Origin: Diploptera punctata
Taxonomy: Eukaryota > Arthropoda > Insecta > Blattodea > Blaberidae
Assembly: GCA_030220185.1 (NCBI GenBank)
Contig: JASPKZ010009692.1
Span: forward strand, 88,587 to 152,586
Direction: 5' to 3'
Length of the DNA: 64,000 nucleotides
Under the pieces are notes generated by a model. It saw only the letters and a list, made by a program, of their open reading frames with translations, ran no database searches and had not been told where the DNA came from. This document shows positions 9,961 through 19,696 of this stretch, piece after piece. The translations under genes were made by a program, and so were the position numbers. Every line of letters begins with the position of its first letter. Position 1 is the stretch's first letter.

Positions 9961-10050
9961 GAAACATGTTCAAAAGAACAGAATGATTTATGAGGTAAGA
10001 TGTAACAGACTCACCTTATTTACTAAAAAGAACCTCATAATGTTACTTCC
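9961..10050 (+). mobile_element. Second PLE-A 3' end
   Basis: A tail with GAAACATGTTC, then ATGAGGTAAG at about 9991 and cctcataatgttacttcct at about 10032. ATGAGG and CCTCAT about 40 bases later can pair. This spacing also holds at 4439, 13505 and 18764. Confidence 0.55.
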
Positions 10051-10530
10051 TCACAAAATTAAGTCAGTACAAATTAAAGAGTGCTACAAAATGATTAAAC
10101 AACTTCAAAACTACAGAAAAGAATTAAATTGCAATGGATACCTGCACATTGTGGAATTGCTGGAAATGACCCTGCTGATTTTCTTGCCAAAAAAGGCTCC
10201 AATCTAATTCAGAATACTACTGAAAGCTTACTTTACACATCCATAAAAAGAATAATTAAAAACAAATATAAAATAAAACAAAACCAAGACCTAAGTAATA
10301 AACCAAAGACAAAAAATGGAATATTTTAGTAAAGAAGCCAGATATTATTCCAGAAATTCCACGTAAAACTACAGTAGCAAAATTTAGACTGCTTACAGAA
10401 CATGACTATTTGGCCAAACATTTATATAAAATAGGAATCTACACAAATCCAAATTGTCCTCTATGCAACAAAGACGAAGAAATGAACGAAGAACATCTAC
10501 AAACCTGTGAAGTACTACCTGTTGGATCCA
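10051..10530 (+). pseudogene. LINE fragment with RNase H and C-terminal zinc finger
   Basis: QWIPAHCGIAGNDPADFLAK (about 10130-10190) is the typical RNase H C-terminal motif of I- or R1-type LINEs. Downstream, IPEIPRKTTVAKFRLLTEHDYLAKHL and the cysteine-rich NPNCPLCNKDEE...EEHLQTC match the C-terminal zinc finger of such proteins. A frame break occurs near 10328. The upstream RT is absent. Confidence 0.65.
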
Positions 10531-11525
10531 TCATAGAGAACGCTAATGGCTTCATTGCCAAGACCCAGCATTTGAAAACAAAAACAACATGTTACTTCCT
10601 ATTGTTATTTATTAACAATTGTTTTATTACTTCATATAAGTTGCTTGCAACTATAATAGGATGGGAGTGGTAAATAGCCATGTCATATGCATTACATTTA
10701 ATTTTAAAATTGGAAATAAACAAGAAACATTGCTTAAAATGGTAAAAAGAGGCAATTATTATTGAATTGGCAAAAACATCTTAAATTAGCAGAGTAGGCA
10801 ATATAAAAGTTGGCCCTATTGCTTTGATTTACCCTGAATCATATTTATATTCATGAAACTATTGATTTATTTGTATCCAGTAAAAGGGGAAACATCCAGG
10901 CTCTGCTTATTACATACAAAATTAATTTTAATAAGATTTCAGTTATTTGGTGTTGTACCATGTTGTAGCATTGGAATGTGCTCTTGCTGCATCCTTCTAG
11001 GCTGAAGTGTTCCCATGGATACAATGTAACCCTTTATACCTGCAGTTGAAGGAAGAGTAGGATAGTTGAGAGGGAATTGATACAAAATGGATAGCATGGG
11101 GCGGACCTGGGATGATGTTGGACATTTTCTCTGCAGAGACGCTGTATATCAGAAGGAGCCAGCAGGAGTTCAGAGATATTGGTCGTTTCAATGTAACAGG
11201 ATCTCTGAGAAAGCCTTAGATCAAGAATTTCATTTTAACTTTGGTCTGTGTTACATGCTTTGCTGATTGATCATAAATAAATTTAAAAATTAAATCTGAA
11301 GATAAGTATTTTTTATATTCAGTGCCCTAGGTTGTCAATTCTACTTTTCTGGTACACTCTCCTGGCATTGACTTGATTGTAATCCATTTCTATGGTTGAG
11401 GCGCCAGAAGTCAGGATTACACTGCTCTGATGATAGTGGTGTGCCAGGAAAGTTCTATTCAGTGCATTTGTTAAGTTATGTAGATAGGAAATAACACTAT
11501 GAGATTGCTTAATATTGTTTATTTT
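10531..11525. other. Intergenic, nothing recognised
   Basis: No coding domain, no RNA gene and no family shared with other parts of the window. Open frames are short and featureless. Confidence 0.55.
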
Positions 11526-12195
11526 TTCTTTCACTCACCTCACACTTCACAACTCCTCTCAGACCCGGGTTTCGTCACATCATTTGCGACATTCTCAATG
11601 CTGTGTCACGTTCACAACTGACGTCCAATGGCCTTCTATCCTGCAGACTGACCTCCGCGCCATCTGATGGCTGACCGACGAACTTCCAAATCAATCCTCT
11701 CTCCTTATAACTGGATATTTCAAAATTCATAGTTGTGTTTTCATTCTTGCATATGTAAATTGTTTCCCAAATTGTGAGTTCCTTCGGTTTTTCCAATTGT
11801 TTAAGTAATTTTGTTTTGGTTTCTATTCTATGTTTTTCTGACCAGGCATGTGCAGCTATTGCAGATTTTTCCGTTTCTCCATTTTTAACATTTCTGAGGT
11901 GTTCCTTTAATCTTGTATTTAGATTCCTTTTTGTTTTTCCTATGTATATCTTTTCACAATCCTTACAATTAATTTGATAAATTCCCGATTTTTTGCAGTC
12001 TTCAATCTTTTCATTTTTGTTGGTTTTTATTAAATTACCTAAGCTGTAATCATTTTTCGGTGCTAATTTGATGTTGAATTTGTTGAAGATTTTTTTAAAC
12101 TAAAGGATGGTATGTGAACTTCTTGAATTTTTTACCAATATTTTTATCTGTCTGAAGAGTACTTTCATTAATATTTAATTTTAGGAAGTTATATT
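11526..12195 (-). mobile_element. PLE-A copy, minus arm of a head-to-head pair
   Basis: Reading leftward: linker, GIY-YIG endonuclease in broken frames (SGIYQI-like near 11980, WETIYI near 11760), then a C-terminal tail, a decayed ribozyme-like end and ACTCACCTCA, the complement of the donor-like block. The plus-strand copy beginning near 12196 makes the inverted partner. Confidence 0.65.
11545..11605 (-). ncRNA. Decayed hammerhead-like motif, PLE-A
   Basis: On the minus strand TTGAGAA replaces CTGANGA; GAAAC, then CCGG and GTC are intact. Stem II is reduced to GTC/GAC. Probably inactive. Confidence 0.35.
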
Positions 12196-12935
12196 TTGAG
12201 GTTACTTTAATTGTAGTAGCAAGAGAAAATGGGTTTGATGAAAAAATGGTACATAAAAGGATAGAAAAGTATAAAAAACAAAAAATGATAAACAGAAGTA
12301 CTCTTGAAAAAGAAGAACCACCTATGAAAAAAATATAGGAAATTCACATATCACCCTTGGGTACATAATAAATTTCAATAGATATTTGAGAAGTTTAATA
12401 TTAAATTAGCACCAAAAAATAACTACAGTTTAAATAAACTAATAAGAACCAACAAAAATGAAAAAACTGATAAAAATAAAAAGTCAGGAATATATCAAAT
12501 TGAATGCATGGGTTGTGAAAAGATATATATATAGGAAAAACAAAAAGAAACCTAAAAATTAGAACCAAAGAACACATAAGAAATATTAAAAATGGGGAAA
12601 TAGAAAAATCTGCAGTTGCTGCTCATGTTTGGTCTGAAAAACATAATATAAATTCAGACACTAAATTATTAAAACAGTTAGAAAATACAAAAGAGCTGAC
12701 TATTTGGGAAAAAATTTATATTCAGAAGAACAGAAACAGAGTTATGAATTTTGATATACCGATGGAGCGTGACCTTGTTTGGAGGTTCTTTGGCCAACCA
12801 CAGGATGGAGCTGACATCGACATCCAGGTTGTGCAACATAAATAAAACCAGTCTGGAAAAGCTGACGATAAAACAGAATTGTTTTGAAACATGTTCAAGA
12901 ACAAATCAACATCAATATTGAGGTAAGATGTTCAG
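12196..12935 (+). mobile_element. PLE-A copy, plus arm of a head-to-head pair
   Basis: Broken frames carry ENGFDEKMVHKR-like linker, SGIYQIECMGCEKIYI near 12485-12530 with a frame break after it, REHIRNIKNGEIEKSAVAAHVW near 12570-12635, and KELTIWEKIYIQKN near 12690-12730. It ends with a well-formed ribozyme-like motif and TTGAGGTAAG near 12917. Confidence 0.7.
12855..12900 (+). ncRNA. Hammerhead-ribozyme-like motif, PLE-A
   Basis: CTGACGA at 12862-12868, one T, stem II AAAACA (12870-12875) with TGTTTT (12880-12885) around a GAAT loop, GAAAC at 12886-12890, AT, then GTT at 12893-12895. All core bases are present. Confidence 0.65.
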
Positions 12936-12939
12936 ACTA

Positions 12940-13230
12940 AAAATAATATAAGTACTTTCATTAATCATTTTTTGTTCCTTAAATTTATTTATTTTCTTGT
13001 GTATCATCTTCTCTTGAAAACCATTATCCTTCGCAATTTTTATGATGTGTTTTTTATCTTTATTGTAATTTTCTTTGCTCATGGGAACGTTCACAAGTCT
13101 GTGTGTTAAACTATTAAATACTGCCTGTTTGTGTGAAAAATGGTTAAATCCTGTAGCTTTTATATAATTGTCAATGTGAGTTTCTTTTCTGTAGATTCCA
13201 AATTCTATTTTTTTTCTTCATTCCTGATCA
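12940..13230 (-). pseudogene. Penelope-like RT-to-endonuclease linker fragment
   Basis: The minus-strand translation, with one frame change, reads EFGIYRKETHID, then HFSHKQAVFNSLTHRLVNVP and NYNKDKKHIIKIAKDNGF. This order (YRKxT, then HRL, then spaced lysines) is the conserved end of the Penelope-like RT and start of the linker. The endonuclease is missing. Confidence 0.65.
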
Positions 13231-13366
13231 GGAAAAATAGAGTTATGAAGTATGAGGTGAGTGAAAGAAAAAATAACAGTGCATTTGTTGTTTAATGTTT
13301 TCCGAAATACTTTGGTTTAAAACAGATGGCTCACTATCATTTTCCCCAACTGTTATAGCTGATTAA

Positions 13367-13530
13367 TAATTTGAGTTAGAATTTACGACTCACCTCATAA
13401 AATGTAGATTTCTTGAAGACCAGTTTCGATATACTACGCAGCATTATCAATTCCATCTATTGATATGTAGTGTATCGAAACTGGTCTTTAAGAAATCTAC
13501 AATTTATGAGGTGAGTTTAAATTCTAACTC
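13367..13530. repeat. Short palindrome made of two PLE-A ends
   Basis: Arms of about 65-70 bases centred near 13441 are reverse complements. Each arm carries GAAAC-TG-GTC (13423-13427 minus, 13477-13481 plus) and ends with ATGAGGTGAGT pointing outward. The first hammerhead box is degraded to TTGAT. It looks like a head-to-head pair of extremely 5'-truncated copies. Confidence 0.6.
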
Positions 13531-13584
13531 AAATTATTAATTAAAATAAACCTCATAGTGTCACTTCCTTTAAATATTAATGAG

Positions 13585-13725
13585 AAATTATAGCTGATTT
13601 TCTCAACCTGGAGCCGCAATTGGTGGGTGAGTATACGGTGGCCAAATTTCTTGAGGACATTTTCTTCCACAATGACTTGAATTAGCATGTCCCATAGCTC
13701 AAGTCATGATGCCTTAAGACAGATT
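13585..13725 (-). repeat. SINE-C partial copy
   Basis: Shares gctgattttctcaacctgg and the following layout with 4880-5060, ending near the tRNA-derived head. It is diverged and truncated. Confidence 0.5.
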
Positions 13726-13814
13726 AGTCATGGTTCAGATCCAAGTTTTGGTAGCTTTATATTATTAATTAAGATATTTGGTCTATGCATTCTAACCTCT
13801 TATGGTTATTTTTG

Positions 13815-13858
13815 TTGAACATATGTTTTAAGGCTTCTGAGCCCCATCTTCAGCGATT
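13815..13858 (-). ncRNA. Hammerhead-like motif, one core change, PLE-A end
   Basis: Minus strand: CTGAAGA (13853-13847), one T, stem II GGGGCT/AGCCTT with CAGA loop, AAAAC where GAAAC is expected, ATAT, GTT. The single lost G at the catalytic position should abolish activity. A degraded AAGAGGTTAG follows. Confidence 0.45.
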
Positions 13859-13899
13859 ATAGATTATATAAAAAAAGCTTTTCTTTTTTTAGCAACAAT

Positions 13900-14200
13900 C
13901 TTTAACATCTTGCGGGCATATAGCTCAGACAGCAAGGCGAGATTCCCTGAGTTTGATTCAGGCAGCACTCATTCATGTCCAGACTAGTCCTCATGTTTAT
14001 TAAGCCTCTTATGAAATCAGTAACAAGAATTTTCCTGGCTGTAAAGTGAAGGTGTATTTTTGAAGTGGGAATATGCACCAGGTTGTACCTACCAGGTTGT
14101 GGCACTAAGTGGTGGAATCCTTCTGTAGGTTGTCCTGGGTTCGAATACGGTTTGCCTCGGCTTAAAAGATTCTTGCTCAGGGGAACTAAGGGAATTAAGT
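13900..14200 (+). repeat. tRNA-derived repeat, poorly preserved
   Basis: A-box-like tatagctcagacagcaagg near 13919 and B-box-like gggttcgaatacgg near 14137 suggest a tRNA-derived SINE, but the distance between them is too great for one tRNA unit, so two fragments may be present. Confidence 0.3.
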
Positions 14201-14402
14201 TATGTAGATAGGAAATAAACTAAAATTGTTGTCACTCGAAATAAAAGCACTAAGTAAATTTAAGAAAATATAATTGATTTTGTATTTTTTTAAACATTCT
14301 TACCTCATATTAAATTAATGTTGGGAAGTAAACATTATGAGGTATAATCATTCAAATTCATCGGAGAACATTTTGTTTAAACAACTCACCTCATAAGATT
14401 CA

Positions 14403-14456
14403 TGCTTCCATGATACCGCGGTTTCAAACACAGTCGTGTTCATCCTCAGCCATAAC
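14403..14456 (-). ncRNA. Hammerhead ribozyme candidate, PLE-A, GTA triplet
   Basis: Minus strand: stem I TATGG with TCATG-type pairing, CTGAGGA (14449-14443), one T, stem II GAACAC/GTGTTT with GACT loop, GAAAC (14425-14421), CGCG stem III loop, GTA (14416-14414). The core is complete. Confidence 0.68.
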
Positions 14457-15112
14457 TCCGACTGACGAAATTCTTCGGCCGTCAACTGTTCTATTGTCGC
14501 CATCTTCAGTGCTGCCATCTATGGTTGAATTTATGAACTTCGAAATCAAAGTAATTTCGTTACGGATATCAAAATTTATTGATTTATCTTTATTTTTCTG
14601 AATGTATATCTTCTCCCAAACTGTCAATTCCAAAGGCTTCTCTACTTGTTTTAAAAGTTTAGCTTCTCTTCCAATTTTATGATGTTCTAATAAACTATGT
14701 GCAGCAATTGCAGATTTTTCAATGTCACAATTTTTAATATTTCTAAAATGTTCTTTTGTCCGAGTTTCTAAATTCCTTTTTGTTTTTCCTATATAAACTT
14801 TATTGCAATCTTCACAACTTATTTGATAAATTCCAGATTTCTTACTGTCTGGGACATTGACTTTTTTATTAGTACTTAGAAGATTACCCAGACTAAATTT
14901 ATTTATTGGTGCCAAAGAAATGTATTTGTCAAAATTTTTTTGAAATTTTCTATGCAATTCAGGTTGGTAAGTAATTTTCTTGTATTTTTTCTTTTCTTTG
15001 CAATTTTGTAGAGTAGTAGTATATTCATTAAGTATTTTTTTGTGTTTGAATTTCTTCAACTTATTTATAAATAATTCTTTATCAAAACCATTTAATCTAG
15101 CAGTGTTTAAGA
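14424..15112 (-). pseudogene. Penelope-like linker and GIY-YIG endonuclease
   Basis: The open frame runs to 15194, but its first 27 codons are antisense of the RTE 5' end. The PLE part starts near ILNTARLNGF. In the numbering of the full frame, GIY is at 121-123, CxxC at 127-130, YIG at 134-136, arginine 145, histidine 149, AAH near 165 and glutamate 189 in LELTVWEK. All catalytic and metal-binding positions are kept. It is the longest unbroken PLE endonuclease segment in the window. There is no RT domain, so it cannot move itself. Confidence 0.7.
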
Positions 15113-18100
15113 TACCCTCCGTGGTATCTTTACCTTGTCGTGGTGGAGTGGCTTGCGTGCTTAAATGATCCTGAGAGCTATGCCGCGGTAGCATTGCTGC
15201 CGATAGGGTTACCCATGCCGGACTGGTCGAAGGTGATAAGCCAGACGAAAAAAGTACCTTGGTCGAAAGAGTGACGATCTTTCACCGTAAAAATACAACC
15301 GTCAAGAAATGCGGACATGGGTTCAACTGGGGTAAAATTTTCCGGAGGTCAAATAGTCCCCCATTCGGTTCTCCGGGCAGGGACTACTTCAGGGAACCCA
15401 TGCCAGGCTCAAAGACAGGGACATGTTCCTAGGAACTTGGAATATTAGGACTTTATACAATAGCGGGGCACTAGAGATATTAACGCGGGAATTAGATAAA
15501 TCGCCCTTGGATATAGTCGCTTTACAGGAAGTTAGATGGCCAGGAGAAGGTAGTCAGGAATCAGGAAGCTTTGTATTATACTACGGAGGTGCAGAAAGAC
15601 CTGCATTTGGAACGGGTTTTTAGTCAGAAGGAGGATCCTATCCGCTATCCGAGATATTAAGTTTGTTAGTGATAGGGTATCATACATAATTCTAAAGGGT
15701 AAACGACATGATTTTATAATTGTAAATGTACATGCCCCCACAGAAGATAAAGATGACAAGATCAAGGATGAGTTCTATGAAGAATTAGAATGCTTATTTG
15801 ATAGCCTTTCACGATATCATATGAAAATTGTCTTAGGAGATTTTAATGCAAAAGTGGGGCGGGAAGATATATTCAAACCAACAATAGGCAAATTCAGTCT
15901 TCATGAAGATAGTAACGACAATGGGGTTAGATTAGTCACATTTGCCACATCAAAGAATCTCATTGTTAAGAGCAGAACATTTCAGCATAAGGATATTCAT
16001 AAATACACCTGGACGTCCCCAGATGGAGAAACTCGGAACCAGATAGATCATGTATTAGTGGATAAACGCTGGCACAGTAGCATCATCGATGTTAGATCAG
16101 TTAGAGGGACAGACTGCAATTCGGATCATCATCTGGTCAGAGTGAAAATCAGACAACAGCTATCGCTTATGAGAGGAACAAACGCTAATGATGATTCTGA
16201 AAAATTTGAATTAAAAAACTTGAAAAATGATGAAATGCGGCAAGAATACCAAATCAAAATTGCTAATAGATTTGAAGTACTGGAATCTTCAGATGACAAT
16301 GTGACAAACGAAGAAGAAACTGATATAAATAAAGAATGGGAGGCTATAAGAGATACTATTAAATTGTCAGCATCAGAAAGCATTGGTTGTTTAAAAAAGA
16401 GGCAAAACAAGAAATGGTTTGATGAGGAATGTGCCGACATTGTAAAGAAAAGAAAGCTAGCAAAAATGAAATGGTTACACGAGCCAAATGAGGTAAATTT
16501 AGAGCAATTGGGTAGTATTAGACGGGAAACCACCAAGTTACTAAAGAGTAAAAAGAGGGAATATTTGAGAGAGAAGATTAATGATCTTGAAATGAATGCA
16601 AAAAATAGGAACATTAGAGAATTATATCAGGGAATTAGTATAGAGAAGAAAGGGTTTCAGGCTAGAACAAACATAATTCGGAATGAAAATGGGGATATGA
16701 TTGCAGATTCCAGGAGTATATTAAATAGATGGAAAAGTTACTTTAATCAGCTATTAAATGTACATACAGAACAGGACATTGAGGAGGATAATTTACAGAC
16801 AGCAGAAATGCTAGTCGCAGAGCCAAGTGCATTAGAGGTTGAAATGGCGATTGAAAAATTGAAGATGTATAAAGCATCAGGTTCAGATGAGATCCCAGCA
16901 GAACTGATAAAATCAGGGGGAGAAAAATTGATGGACAAGATACGCTGGTTGCTTAGTATGATTTGGGAAAAAGAAGCTCTTCCAGATGAATGGAAGGAAT
17001 CAATTATCGTACCAATTTATAAGAAAGGAGATAAAACTGATTGCAACAACTACAGGGGCATCTCATTACTTTCAACTTCGTACAAAATTCTAACAAATAT
17101 ATTAGTAAGCAGACTTACTCCCTATATTGATGACATTCTAGGAGATCATCAATGTGCATTTAGAAGAAACAGGTCTACAACAGATCAGATTTTTAGTATA
17201 AGACAGATTTTAGAAAAGAAATGGGAATATAATGGTACTGTACATCAACTATATGTAGACTTCAAAAAAGCATATGATTCAATTAAGAGGGAGAAGTTAT
17301 ATAGTATCCTGCTGGAGTTCGGAATTCCTAAAAAGTTAGTTAGACTTATACGAATGTGTCTAAATGGCACAAAGAGTAGGGTGCGTGTAGGCAAACAGTT
17401 TTCGGACACTTTTGAAATCCAGAATGGGTTGAAGCAAGGAGATGCACTATCTCCTCTACTATTTAATTTTGTACTAGAGCATGCCATTAAATCTTTAGAG
17501 AATGAGGAAGGCTTACAACTCAATGGTATTAATAAGCTGTTAGTTTATGCTGATGATGTAGTATTATTGGCCGATAGCGAGGAGATACTAAAGGACAACA
17601 CGCACACACTATTGAGTAACACTAAGAAATTAGGACTGGAAGTAAATATCAATAAAACTAAATATATGGTCACACGTAGAAATACATTATATAATGGAAA
17701 TGGACAGCTAATGACAAATGAGGGAAATTTTGAGGAAGTGGCTGAATTCAAATACCTAGGAACAATAATCACAAATAGGAATGAGATGCACAAAGAAATT
17801 AAACATAGGCTCAATTCTGGAAATGCTTGCTATTATGCATTGCAGAGACTCTTGATGTCCCAACTCCTTTCAAAAAACGTTAAACTGAAAATATATAAAA
17901 CTATTATTCTACCAGTTATATTATATGGGTGCGAAACATGGACTCTTACTTTAAGGGAGGAAAGGAGATTACAAGTATTTGAGAATAAAGTACTTAGGAA
18001 AATTTTTGGACCAAAGAGAGATGAACAGACAGGTGAATGGAGAAGACTACATAACAATGAACTACATGGTCTTTATAGGAAGCCAGATATAATAAGAACA

Positions 18101-18375
18101 GTTAAGTCTCGTAGACTGCGATGGGCAGGACATGTTGCACGTATGGGGAATGAAAGACTTGCATGGAAGCTTCTTGTAGGAAAGCCAGAGGGAAAACGCC
18201 CAGTTGGTAGACCAAGAATGAGGTGGGAGAATAACATTAACTATGATTTGAGGGAAGTAGATTATACAGGGAATGATTGGAAAGCATTAGCTCAGGATAG
18301 GGATGTATGGGGAGCTTATGTCCGCGCGGCCATGAACCTACGGGTTCGATAGTGCCAGTGAGTAAGTAAGTAAGT
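15113..18375 (+). mobile_element. RTE-type LINE, nearly full length
   Basis: A 5' UTR of about 300 bases begins near ccttgtcgtggtgg, followed by one long endonuclease-RT reading frame and a very short 3' end with an agtaagtaag tail. RTE elements are known for one ORF, short 3' UTR and microsatellite-like tails. At least five other pieces in the window (20766, 29064, 29874, 42661, 46389) are 5'-truncated relatives with the same 3' end, so this copy represents the parental structure. Confidence 0.85.
15423..18352 (+). pseudogene. RTE endonuclease-reverse transcriptase, one frameshift
   Basis: Residues 1-66 (to 15621) start the APE endonuclease: FLGTWNIRTL, ALQEVRW. A single missing T in the run 15617-15621 creates a stop; the next frame continues FLVRRRILSAIRDIKF and stays open to 18352. 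Further endonuclease motifs are LGDFNAKVG, NQIDHVLVD and SDHHLV. The RT shows YKKGDKTDCNNYRGISLLS, QCAFRRNRSTTDQIF (A in place of the usual G), DFKKAYDSI, LKQGDALSPLL and YADD at 17546-17557. The thumb has FKYLGTIIT. The C-terminus has LYGCETWTL, RWAGHVARM and GRPRMRWE. Total would be about 976 residues, a usual RTE size. It copies LINE RNA at a nicked target. Apart from the one-base gap no other disruption is seen, so it is young or the gap is an assembly error. Confidence 0.85.
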
Positions 18376-18610
18376 TATGCTTTTGTGATTTGACACTCCA
18401 AATAACCCATGAACAAATCAGCCAAAAATGGTGAGAGCGGATTGCCCATTGACAAACCCAAAACCTGTTGGTAAAATTTTTCATTATAGGTAAAATAAGA
18501 ATTACTGACACATAGCTCAGTAAGGATTATATATTCCTCTGTTATTTCATTTTTTATATTAAGAGAACTTAACCATTTTCTCAAAAAATGTAAATTTTTC
18601 CAACTGCAAT
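18376..18610 (-). pseudogene. Penelope-like reverse transcriptase fragment
   Basis: The minus translation contains ITEEYIILTELCVSNSYFTYNEKFYQQ, then GLSMGNPLSPFLADLFMGYLE, the signature RT motif of Penelope-like elements (GxxMGxPLSPxLAxxFM). The frame stops at the RTE 3' end. The active-site YVDD block that should follow is absent. Confidence 0.7.
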
Positions 18611-18657
18611 AAAATGTTCCTCGATGAATTTTAATTCTTACCTCATATGGTAGTTTT

Positions 18658-18697
18658 GTCGGACATATGTTTCAAAGCTGTGACTCCATTGTCAGCA
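18658..18697 (-). ncRNA. Decayed hammerhead-like motif
   Basis: Minus strand: CTGACAA (18695-18689, one core change), weak stem II, GAAAC (18673-18669), ATAT, GTC (18664-18662). Confidence 0.42.
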
Positions 18698-18699
18698 GT

Positions 18700-18759
18700 T
18701 AGTTTGTGTAACCGCTGACGATTGAGCAACAGCTTTGAAACGCATGTCCGACATAACTA
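18700..18759 (+). ncRNA. Hammerhead ribozyme candidate, PLE-A end
   Basis: Stem I outer pairing TAGTT (18700-18704) with AACTA (18755-18759), internal loop, inner CG with CG; CTGACGA (18715-18721), T, stem II AGC/GCT plus wobbles, GAAAC (18737-18741), GCAT, GTC (18746-18748). The full type-I layout, including an internal loop in stem I, is visible. Confidence 0.68.
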
Positions 18760-18778
18760 CCATATGAGGTAAGAATGT

Positions 18779-19104
18779 TTAAAAAAATGCAAACTCAATT
18801 ATTAAATTAAACCTCATAATGTTATTTCCTAATGATTTTAAAATTAAGAAAATATCTTCACCGTTTATTTTAAAATATAGTTATTTTAGTAATTATGAAA
18901 CTTGCATTTATCCTTTTCACTTTTGGTAGTATTTGACCGTTATCAATAGAAATGCTAATTAGTTTTGGTGACTTAATCACACAACTTAAGTTATTCAAAA
19001 TATATTATTTTGAATTAAAATTGGGTTCACATGTATTTCTGCTAATGTTGTCAAATGATGCACTATTCTTTCTTTTTATCATTTAATTTTACTTAATTAA
19101 TTAA
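18779..19104. other. AT-rich, nothing recognised
   Basis: After the PLE-A terminal block no feature is supported. Confidence 0.5.
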
Positions 19105-19149
19105 TTAGATAAAAATAAAACATAGTTTTATTTGATTTTCATATTTATT

Positions 19150-19212
19150 ATATAATTCAGTGACAGCTGTTTCGGTACACTGTACCTTCTTCAGACATGT
19201 TAACAAATTATG
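19150..19212 (-). ncRNA. Hammerhead ribozyme candidate, PLE-B
   Basis: Minus strand: CTGAAGA (19194-19188), one A, stem II GGTAC/GTACC with AGT loop, GAAAC (19173-19169), AGCT, GTC (19164-19162). Outer stem I can pair aatt with aatt. The same core recurs at 60775, 60845, 61552 and 62775. Confidence 0.72.
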
Positions 19213-19306
19213 AATTGTGTTCCAACTGATCTAAGCAACAATACAACAATATTTATTTAAATTTTTAAATTTAACAAAGGGGATTCATTCAAATAAAGTT
19301 GAGAAT

Positions 19307-19663
19307 TTAACAGTTTTTTACTACTTTCAAAAATTTATTAACTTCTACAGCCTCCAAAAGATCTAACTTCTTACCCTTATCACAAATATGTAAAATTTCA
19401 AAATTTGGATCGAAACAATGATTAAATTGGAATAGGTGGTTAGCATATTTTGAATTTTCTAAATTTCTGTTATATGCTCTCATGTGTTCCTTTATCCGAG
19501 AGATAAAAGGTCTACCAGTTTGTCCTATATAGACATTGTCACATGTGCCACACTTCAATTTATATACACCTGATAATTTTTCTTTTTTTTTTGTTTTGGT
19601 TTTATTGTTTTTTATTATATTTTGTAGAGTTTTATTAGTTTTAAATACCTCATTAATGTTCAA
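19307..19663 (-). pseudogene. PLE-B GIY-YIG endonuclease fragment
   Basis: 118 codons. SGVYKLKCGTCDNVYIGQTG gives the GIY-type VY, CxxC and YIG motifs; then RIKEHMRAY with arginine and histidine, KYANHLFQFNH with the second histidine, and LLEAVEVNKF with a glutamate. It is clearly distinct from PLE-A (QTGRPF in place of KTKRNL). RT is absent, so it is a 5'-truncated copy. Confidence 0.72.
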
Positions 19664-19696
19664 CTTTTTAAAGTGTTTAGATATTTTATTTAGTTT

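Larger units (their letters stand above)
14290..15112 (-). mobile_element. PLE-A copy with intact endonuclease frame
   Basis: Reading leftward: linker, endonuclease, ribozyme-like end (14403-14456), donor-like ATGAGGTGAGT (14394-14384). The 5' side is cut by the RTE element beginning near 15113. A scrap of PLE RT lies on the far side of the RTE (18376-18610) on the same strand, but about 130 residues are missing between them, so the RTE did not simply split one intact copy. Confidence 0.7.
18636..18778. repeat. Palindrome of two PLE-A ends
   Basis: Arms of about 60 bases around 18698-18710 are reverse complements containing catatggtagtt and gacat. Each arm has its own ribozyme-like core and finishes with ATGAGGTAAG pointing outward (18646-18637 minus, 18764-18773 plus). 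About 40 bases right of the plus end is cctcataatgttatttcct. Confidence 0.65.
19105..19696 (-). mobile_element. PLE-B copy, endonuclease plus ribozyme end
   Basis: Reading leftward: a linker piece, a GIY-YIG endonuclease frame 19663-19307, a short non-coding stretch, a ribozyme-like core, then an AT-rich tail ending near ttaattaattag. Nearly the same sequence occurs at 61503-62190 (minus) and 62215-62890 (plus). The 5' side is cut by the terminal-inverted-repeat element at 19697. Confidence 0.75.

Noticed and set aside
16129..18057. Several minus-strand frames of 60-160 codons
   Set aside because: All are antisense to the RTE protein.
15113..18610. Simple insertion of the RTE into one intact PLE copy
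   Set aside because: PLE RT on the right and PLE linker on the left are in the same orientation, but about 130 residues between them are missing.
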